64,000 nt of DNA. Source: Flavobacterium sp. (GTDB lineage: Bacteria > Bacteroidota > Bacteroidia > Flavobacteriales > Flavobacteriaceae). The notes below the pieces were generated by a model that was not told where the DNA came from, searched no databases, and saw nothing but the letters and a program-made list of their open reading frames with translations. The stretch is taken from positions 2,266,001-2,330,000 of the forward strand of contig NZ_JBCNKR010000006.1 in the NCBI RefSeq assembly GCF_039595935.1, in the 5' to 3' direction. Of this stretch, positions 59,517 to 64,000 are shown piece after piece. The position numbers were made by a program, and so were the translations under genes. How positions within the stretch are numbered: the first letter of the stretch is position 1; each line of letters starts with the position of its first letter.

Positions 59517-60079
59517 TATTTGCTCCCAAACAACTTCCCAATAAAACCGGCAATGCCGCCTTTACTTTTGGTAACTACAAGAACATCGGCAACGTCAAGT
59601 TTCCCGTCGTTATTTTGGTCAAGGCCAAATTGAGTTCCGTATTTAGAAATGGTATCCATAATTCCCGAAGCTTGTCCGCTGTTTCCTGAAATGGAATTTA
59701 TAATGTCTGAAATTTGAAAACTACTGTCGTTTGGATCTTTTGCTTTGTTGACTAAAGAGCCTAAAATCTGCGGAATCAAATTGGAAGCGACTCCATTTGA
59801 ATCGGCACTGCTTAAACCAAATTTTTCTCCTAGATTTCCGCTTAATTGTTGTTGAATTTGCTGTACAACTGGATTTGAACTGTCTATTGGAGAATTTCCA
59901 TTAAATAATCCGGCAATCTGATCGGTACCGCCTTCAGAAACAATCTTTTTTAATCCTTCAAAAATAGAACTGCTTGTTTCGCTTATTACGGCGTCATTAT
60001 GTTCATTTGGGACAGCGTTATTGTTTACCACAGCATCGCCTCCATATTGCTGTACTAATTGGGTTAATTGTTCAAACAT
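59516..60079 (-). CDS. DUF937 domain protein with a calcium-binding-like loop
   Basis: 187 residues, no signal peptide, cytosolic. The DUF937 domain runs across about 1-140: MFEQLTQLVQQYGGDAVV at the start, GLKKIVSEGGTDQIAGLFNG, a Gln-rich helix (VVQQIQQQLSGNLGEKFGLS) and SNGVASNLIPQILGSLVNKAKDPNDSS. Near residue 153-167, DQNNDGKLDVADVL has the spacing of an EF-hand or dockerin calcium loop (D-x-N-x-D-G-x-L-D). The very C-terminus is Gly/Lys-rich. Function unknown; proposed in other bacteria as a small structural or homeostasis protein. Confidence 0.8.
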   Translation of the reverse strand: MFEQLTQLVQQYGGDAVVNNNAVPNEHNDAVISETSSSIFEGLKKIVSEGGTDQIAGLFNGNSPIDSSNPVVQQIQQQLSGNLGEKFGLSSADSNGVASNLIPQILGSLVNKAKDPNDSSFQISDIINSISGNSGQASGIMDTISKYGTQFGLDQNNDGKLDVADVLVVTKSKGGIAGFIGKLFGSK

Positions 60080-60112
60080 GATATTTAGGGTTTAGATTAT
60101 CAATCAAATTTA

Positions 60113-60158
60113 AACAAAAAAAGAAAGGGATTTATTAAACTGTGTTAATAAATCCCTT
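60113..60158 (-). terminator. Terminator of serA
   Basis: AAGGGATTTATTAA (60125-60138) pairs with TTAATAAATCCCTT (60145-60158) perfectly over 14 bases. The A tract to its left is the T run on the minus strand. Confidence 0.9.
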
Positions 60159-60181
60159 CTAAGTAATTTAATTATAGTTAA

Positions 60182-61132
60182 TTAGCTTAACAAAGTGATG
60201 ATTTGTGATGCTAATTCAGTACCAATTCTATCCTGAGCTTCTCCAGTTGCAGCTCCAATGTGAGGAGTTAAAGAAATTTTAGAGTGCATTAAGATTGCCA
60301 TTTCTGGTTTTGGTTCGCTTTCGAAAACATCTAAACCTGCAAAAGCAACTTTCCCAGAATCTAAAGCTTTTACTAAAGCTACTTCGTCGATAACACCTCC
60401 ACGAGCACAGTTTACAATTCCAACACCATCTTTCATGATTTCAAGTTCTTTCTCTCCAATGATGTAACCATCCTGAGCAGGAACGTGTAATGTAATGAAA
60501 TCAGCTTCCTTAAATAAAGATTCTAAAGATTGAGAAACAATTGTAGTTGTGATAGACTGTCCGTCGAAAAATTCAACTTTTACGTCAACTTGAGGAATAA
60601 AGCTATCTGCAGCGATAACTTTCATACCAAGACCAAGCGCCATTTTTGCAGTAGCTTGTCCGATACGACCAATGCCCACAATTCCAAGAGTTTTTCCTCT
60701 TAATTCAGTTCCGTTAGCGTAAGCTTTTTTCAAACCTTCAAAGTTTGAATCACCTTCTAAAGGCATATTTCTGTTTGAATCATGTAAGAAACGAACACCA
60801 GAAAATAAATGTCCGAATACTAACTCAGCCACAGACTCTGAAGAAGAAGCCGGAGTATTGATTACATGAATTCCTTTGCTTTTTGCATAATCAACATCGA
60901 TGTTATCCATACCAACACCACCACGACCGATGATTTTGATACCAGGACAAGCGTCGATAATATCTTTACGAACTTTAGTTGCACTGCGAACTAAAATTAC
61001 GTCTACATTGTTTTCATTGATAAAGTTAGCTACTTGTTCCTGAGCTACTTTTGTAGTTATTACTTCAAATCCGCCTTTTTCTAAAGCTAGAATTCCACTT
61101 TTAGAAATTCCGTCATTTGCTAATACTTTCAT
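60182..61132 (-). CDS. serA: D-3-phosphoglycerate dehydrogenase (SerA, short form without ACT domain)
   Basis: 316 residues, the short SerA type without the regulatory ACT domain. NAD-binding GIVGIGRIGQATAKMALGLG (about 152-175) and the catalytic set: Arg in NCARGGVIDE, Glu in FESEPKPE, and His in LTPHIGAATGEAQ. It oxidises 3-phosphoglycerate to phosphohydroxypyruvate, the first step of serine synthesis. It is downstream of serC in the same direction, so the two steps are encoded together. The 168-base gap between them holds a perfect 23-base inverted repeat. Confidence 0.95.
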   Translation of the reverse strand: MKVLANDGISKSGILALEKGGFEVITTKVAQEQVANFINENNVDVILVRSATKVRKDIIDACPGIKIIGRGGVGMDNIDVDYAKSKGIHVINTPASSSESVAELVFGHLFSGVRFLHDSNRNMPLEGDSNFEGLKKAYANGTELRGKTLGIVGIGRIGQATAKMALGLGMKVIAADSFIPQVDVKVEFFDGQSITTTIVSQSLESLFKEADFITLHVPAQDGYIIGEKELEIMKDGVGIVNCARGGVIDEVALVKALDSGKVAFAGLDVFESEPKPEMAILMHSKISLTPHIGAATGEAQDRIGTELASQIITLLS

Positions 61133-61169
61133 TTTTGGTATATTGTTTATTTGGTTAATCGGTTTAACT

Positions 61170-61306
61170 GTTTAATCGTTTATGCGTTTAATTGTTTAAT
61201 CGATAAACCAATTTATTATTTTTCTTTTTTGATTTTTTTTCTAAAGGCAACATTTTGCGTTTAAACAGCTAATCAAATTAACGATTAAACGCATAAACGA
61301 TTAAAC
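61170..61306. repeat. Long perfect inverted repeat between serA and serC, overlapping the serC stop
   Basis: GTTTAATCGTTTATGCGTTTAAT-type arms: 61170-61192 and 61284-61306 are perfect reverse complements over 23 bases. The left side continues with GTTTAATCG again (tandem words CGTTTAA/TGTTTAATCG) and the right side with AACGATTAAACGC before it. The serC stop codon (61301-61303) is inside the right arm. Confidence 0.9.
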
Positions 61307-62371
61307 TTTAGACTCAAGCGCTTTCATTACATCAACTAAAACCTGTACACTTTCGATAGGCATAGCGTTGTAAATAGAAGCTCTGTAACCGCCTACAGAA
61401 CGGTGACCCGGCAATCCTGAAATTCCTGCAGCTTTCCATAAAGCATCAAAAGTTTCAGTATGGTCAGGATTGTTAAGTAAGAAAGTTACGTTCATTGCAG
61501 AACGATCTTCTACCTTAGCAGCACCTTTAAATAATGGGTTTCTGTCGATTTCATTATAAAGTAATTCTGCTTTTGCGTTGTTTAATTTTTCAACAGCAGC
61601 GATTCCGCCTTTAGCTTTAATCCATTGTAATGTTAATAATGAAACATATACAGCAAATACAGAAGGAGTATTGTACATACTTTCTGCTTTGATATGTTTT
61701 GAATAATCTAACATACTAGGAATTGTTCTTCCGTTTTTGCCTAAGATTTCTTCTTTAACCACAACAAGAGTTGTTCCTGCAGGCCCCATATTTTTTTGAG
61801 CTCCGGCATAGATTAAATCAAATTTTGAGAAATCTAATTCACGAGAGAAGATATCAGAACTCATATCGCATACAACTGGAACGTTTGTCGATGGGAATTC
61901 TTTCATTTGAGTTCCAAAAATGGTATTGTTACTAGTGCAGTGGAAATAATCAGCATCTGCCGGAATTTCGTAACCTTTTGGAACATATGTATAATTATCG
62001 TCTTTTGAAGAACCTACAACAATAGTTTCTCCAAAAAGTTTAGCTTCTTTAATAGCCGCAGTTGCCCACGTTCCTGAATCTAAATAAGCCGCTTTTCCGT
62101 TTTCTTTCATTAGGTTATAAGGAGCCATCAGGAATGCAGTACTTGCACCACCTTGTAAAAACAAAGCCTGATATCCTTTTCCCTGAAGTCCTAATAATTC
62201 TAAAGCCAGCGAACGAGCTTCATCCATAACAGCCACAAAATCTTTGCTTCGGTGCGAAATTTCAAGAATAGATAATCCTGAATCATTAAAATTTAAAACG
62301 GCTTTTGATGCTTTTTCAAAAACTTCCTGAGGTAAAATACTTGGTCCTGCGCTGTAGTTGTGTTTTTTCAT
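61301..62371 (-). CDS. serC: 3-phosphoserine aminotransferase
   Basis: 356 residues of the class V aminotransferase fold. The start HNYSAGPSILPQEVFEKA is the SerC signature. LFLQGGASTAFLMAPYN, FHCTSNNTIFGTQ and the PLP-Lys in DLIYAGAQKNMGPAGTTL are in place, followed by the C-terminal PGHRSVGGYRASIYNAMP. It converts phosphohydroxypyruvate and Glu to phosphoserine. The serC-serA order gives both steps in one unit. The stop codon lies inside the arm of a long inverted repeat. Confidence 0.97.
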   Translation of the reverse strand: MKKHNYSAGPSILPQEVFEKASKAVLNFNDSGLSILEISHRSKDFVAVMDEARSLALELLGLQGKGYQALFLQGGASTAFLMAPYNLMKENGKAAYLDSGTWATAAIKEAKLFGETIVVGSSKDDNYTYVPKGYEIPADADYFHCTSNNTIFGTQMKEFPSTNVPVVCDMSSDIFSRELDFSKFDLIYAGAQKNMGPAGTTLVVVKEEILGKNGRTIPSMLDYSKHIKAESMYNTPSVFAVYVSLLTLQWIKAKGGIAAVEKLNNAKAELLYNEIDRNPLFKGAAKVEDRSAMNVTFLLNNPDHTETFDALWKAAGISGLPGHRSVGGYRASIYNAMPIESVQVLVDVMKALESKV

Positions 62372-62476
62372 GGTTGTTGTTAATAGTCGAAAAAATTGTC
62401 GAAAAATTTAAAGATGCAAATTTCGGTAATAGGAGCTGAAAAAGCGATAAATAATTCGAAATAATTAAACATTTTT

Positions 62477-63541
62477 TTACTTTGTTGTTAACAAAAACGT
62501 TATAGTATCAACGTTATCTGCATAATCCCACAATTGAGGATTTTGCGTCTGCCCGAATGCAACACTATTTTCAATTAAATCATTGCTTACAATACATTGA
62601 ATTTGATCTTCGTCGATTTTTAAACGTGATTTTAAATCTTCAAGACTTTCATAATATTCAAAGAAAACGCTCGAAATAGGAGAGGCGTAGCTTGAATCTT
62701 CTTTTAAGGTTAAAAATCCGTTATCTGTCAGTTTAAAATTGCTCATTAAAAATACGGCTTTGTTGTAGTCGTAATTATTGGCATATTTTTCATATTGTAT
62801 AACATCCTGATATTTGAAAACGGCCTGAAAAAAAGCATCAAAAGAGTAATCTTTTGGAACAAAAAGTTTAGAAACATTTCGGCATCCCAAACCAAAATAT
62901 CTAAAAATATCTTCTCCTAAAGCTTCTAAATCTTCGTGAGTTTCTTTTCCGTTTAAAACTGCTGCCGAATTTCTGTTTTTTCTAATTATAGAAGGTTTGT
63001 CCTTAAAATAATATTCAAAATAACGGGCTGTATTGTTGCTTCCTGTTGCAATTACGGCATCGAAATTTTCCAGTTTTCCTTCCACGAAAGTGATTTTATC
63101 TTTAAAATTTTCATCAACAGCAATTAAATATTTTGCTAAAAAAGGCAATAAATGCTGATCGTTTGATGAAGTTTTTACCAAAGCTTTGTTTCCGGTAATT
63201 AAAACAGAAAGAAAATCATGAAAACCTACAAGCGGAATATTTCCGGCCAAAATTAAGGCAACTGTTTTTTCATTATCAGCTTTACTAAAATCGTACATCG
63301 AAGTCCATTTATCGATGTTTTCTTTAGTTAGAGCGTCTGCCCATGATTTTACAGAAAAATAGACCTGTTCAGGAGTGTACCATCCATTATGTGACTGCGA
63401 AAGATGAATAAGTCTTTCGAAATCATCAAAAAAGATATCATTATATAAAACGTCAGATTTTTTCGCGGAATGCCCTTCAGAAAACTGACTTAAAAATTTT
63501 CCTAATTCAACAAAAACACTTTTTTTTGTTTCTAATGTCAT
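62477..63541 (-). CDS. Acyl-CoA reductase, LuxC-like
   Basis: 354 residues with the LuxC/aldehyde dehydrogenase-like pattern: LILAGNIPLVGFHDFLSVLITGNKALVKTSSND (cofactor-binding half), ATGSNNTARYFEYYF, then SIIRKNRNSAAVLNG and FRYFGLGCRNVSKLFVP, where the Cys of LGCRNVSK is the candidate thiolester nucleophile. The family reduces acyl-CoA or acyl-ACP to the aldehyde. It is divergent from the adjacent ferredoxin gene, and this pairing is common in Flavobacteriia, as is the serC-serA linkage next to it. The substrate is not evident. Confidence 0.85.
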   Translation of the reverse strand: MTLETKKSVFVELGKFLSQFSEGHSAKKSDVLYNDIFFDDFERLIHLSQSHNGWYTPEQVYFSVKSWADALTKENIDKWTSMYDFSKADNEKTVALILAGNIPLVGFHDFLSVLITGNKALVKTSSNDQHLLPFLAKYLIAVDENFKDKITFVEGKLENFDAVIATGSNNTARYFEYYFKDKPSIIRKNRNSAAVLNGKETHEDLEALGEDIFRYFGLGCRNVSKLFVPKDYSFDAFFQAVFKYQDVIQYEKYANNYDYNKAVFLMSNFKLTDNGFLTLKEDSSYASPISSVFFEYYESLEDLKSRLKIDEDQIQCIVSNDLIENSVAFGQTQNPQLWDYADNVDTITFLLTTK

Positions 63542-63579
63542 AATGTTTGTTTATGAATTGTTTTGATTGTAATTTTGCA

Positions 63580-63610
63580 CAAAAATAAGTATAATTAAGT
63601 CGAAAGTCAA
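63580..63610 (-). promoter_or_regulatory. Promoter of the acyl-CoA reductase gene
   Basis: On the minus strand TTG (63608-63610) is followed after 20 bases by TATTTTTG (63580-63587), a full match to TTG-N20-TAnnTTTG. It overlaps tandem AAAGTCAAAAGTC words that extend to about 63675 and precede the divergent ferredoxin gene. Confidence 0.7.
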
Positions 63611-63689
63611 AAGTCATAAGTCAAAAGCTATGCTTGCCTTAATTTTGACTTTAGAACTTTAAGGCTTTTAACTTTAAGAAAACAAAAAG

Positions 63690-64000
63690 ATGGCAATAAT
63701 TATAACTGACGAATGCATAAACTGTGGGGCTTGTGAACCAGAATGCCCAAATACAGCAATATATGAAGGAGCAGATGATTGGAGATATAAAGACGGAACA
63801 AGTTTAAAAGGAACTATAATTTTACCTGACGGAACTGAGGTTGATGCTGATGATGCTCAAACTCCAATTTCTGACGAGATTTATTATATCGTTCCGGGAA
63901 AATGTACAGAGTGTAAAGGTTTTCATGATGAGCCTCAATGTGCTGCTGTTTGTCCTGTTGATTGTTGTGTGCCGGATGATAACCATGTAGAAGATGAAGA
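63690..64000 (+). CDS. 2[4Fe-4S] ferredoxin (3' end beyond the window)
   Basis: About 103 residues are visible and the frame runs off the end. It has two iron-sulfur ligand sets: CINCGACEPECPN (CX2CX2CX3C, near residue 9-20) and CTECKGFHDEPQCAAVCPVDCC near residue 73-94, the second with a long loop between the first and third cysteines. This is the YfhL-like 2[4Fe-4S] ferredoxin family. Electron carrier in the cytosol. TAATTTTG at 63640-63647 is a possible -7 element, without a -33. Divergent from the acyl-CoA reductase. Confidence 0.92.
   Translation, partial: MAIIITDECINCGACEPECPNTAIYEGADDWRYKDGTSLKGTIILPDGTEVDADDAQTPISDEIYYIVPGKCTECKGFHDEPQCAAVCPVDCCVPDDNHVEDE

Noticed and set aside
1..64000. 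tRNA, rRNA, CRISPR or prophage genes
   Set aside because: Gaps were read on both strands and none has a tRNA T-arm or anticodon arm pattern, repeat-spacer order or phage gene order; rare structured RNAs cannot be excluded by eye.

Overview
The window is one contiguous stretch of a Flavobacterium chromosome, probably close to the F. johnsoniae group. The evidence is low GC, SusC/SusD genes, T9SS-era secreted and lipoprotein families, DUF families typical of Flavobacteriia, and Bacteroidetes-type promoters (TTG about 20 bases before TAnnTTTG). Coding density is high and most genes are housekeeping or conserved small proteins. I saw no tRNA, rRNA, CRISPR array, prophage or complete insertion sequence.

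Layout. 0-4.6 kb: the end of an M20 dipeptidase (pepD-like), a carboxypeptidase-regulatory-like secreted protein, a DEAD-box helicase with a DbpA-type RNA-binding domain, and rdgB overlapping a small membrane protein. 4.7-5.45 kb: a REP-associated tyrosine transposase (RAYT) flanked by two copies of a 29-base palindrome that recurs twice near 49 kb. 5.6-9.4 kb: a GH88 unsaturated glucuronyl hydrolase followed by three tandem paralogous lipoproteins and a membrane protein. 9.4-17.3 kb: a GltB-like FMN enzyme with an ambiguous start, an NYN/OST-HTH protein, an alpha-oxoamine synthase (sphingoid or sulfonolipid type), lipoproteins, a GNAT protein and an outer-membrane protein. 17.3-25.6 kb: a YfhO-like membrane protein, a coupled small-ORF/nucleotidyltransferase pair, a glycosyltransferase, a flippase and an MscS channel. 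25.7-28.6 kb: uvrA.

28.9-40.7 kb is a polysaccharide utilization locus for a beta-1,3-glucan such as laminarin. It holds a membrane-spanning Reg_prop/Y_Y_Y/LuxR regulator, SusC, SusD, a PKD surface glycan-binding lipoprotein with a duplicated module, a PKD-GH16 lipoprotein and a secreted GH16. The surface proteins would bind and cut the glucan, SusCD would import oligosaccharides, and the regulator would sense them in the periplasm.

41-64 kb is mostly housekeeping: an ECF sigma factor, a TPR protein, an endonuclease III without its Fe-S cysteines, Bcp, a widely conserved 486-residue protein of unknown role, a metal-dependent hydrolase, an esterase, a dihydroorotase-like protein that has lost its metal-binding histidines, a BatA/VWA protein, a lactonase, a second DEAD-box helicase, a TIGR02757 protein, a LolD-like ABC ATPase with a two-helix membrane insertion inside its nucleotide-binding domain, three DUF proteins, serA, serC, an acyl-CoA reductase and a ferredoxin running off the end.

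The most striking non-coding signal is a class of long palindromic intergenic elements at a dozen or so sites. Several are built from short words repeated in tandem and then repeated in inverted orientation, often around a terminator hairpin and sometimes running into the neighbouring stop codon. Most have different sequences but the same architecture. Together with the RAYT and its palindromes they are the best candidates for an under-described system here, followed by the ABC ATPase with the membrane insertion.
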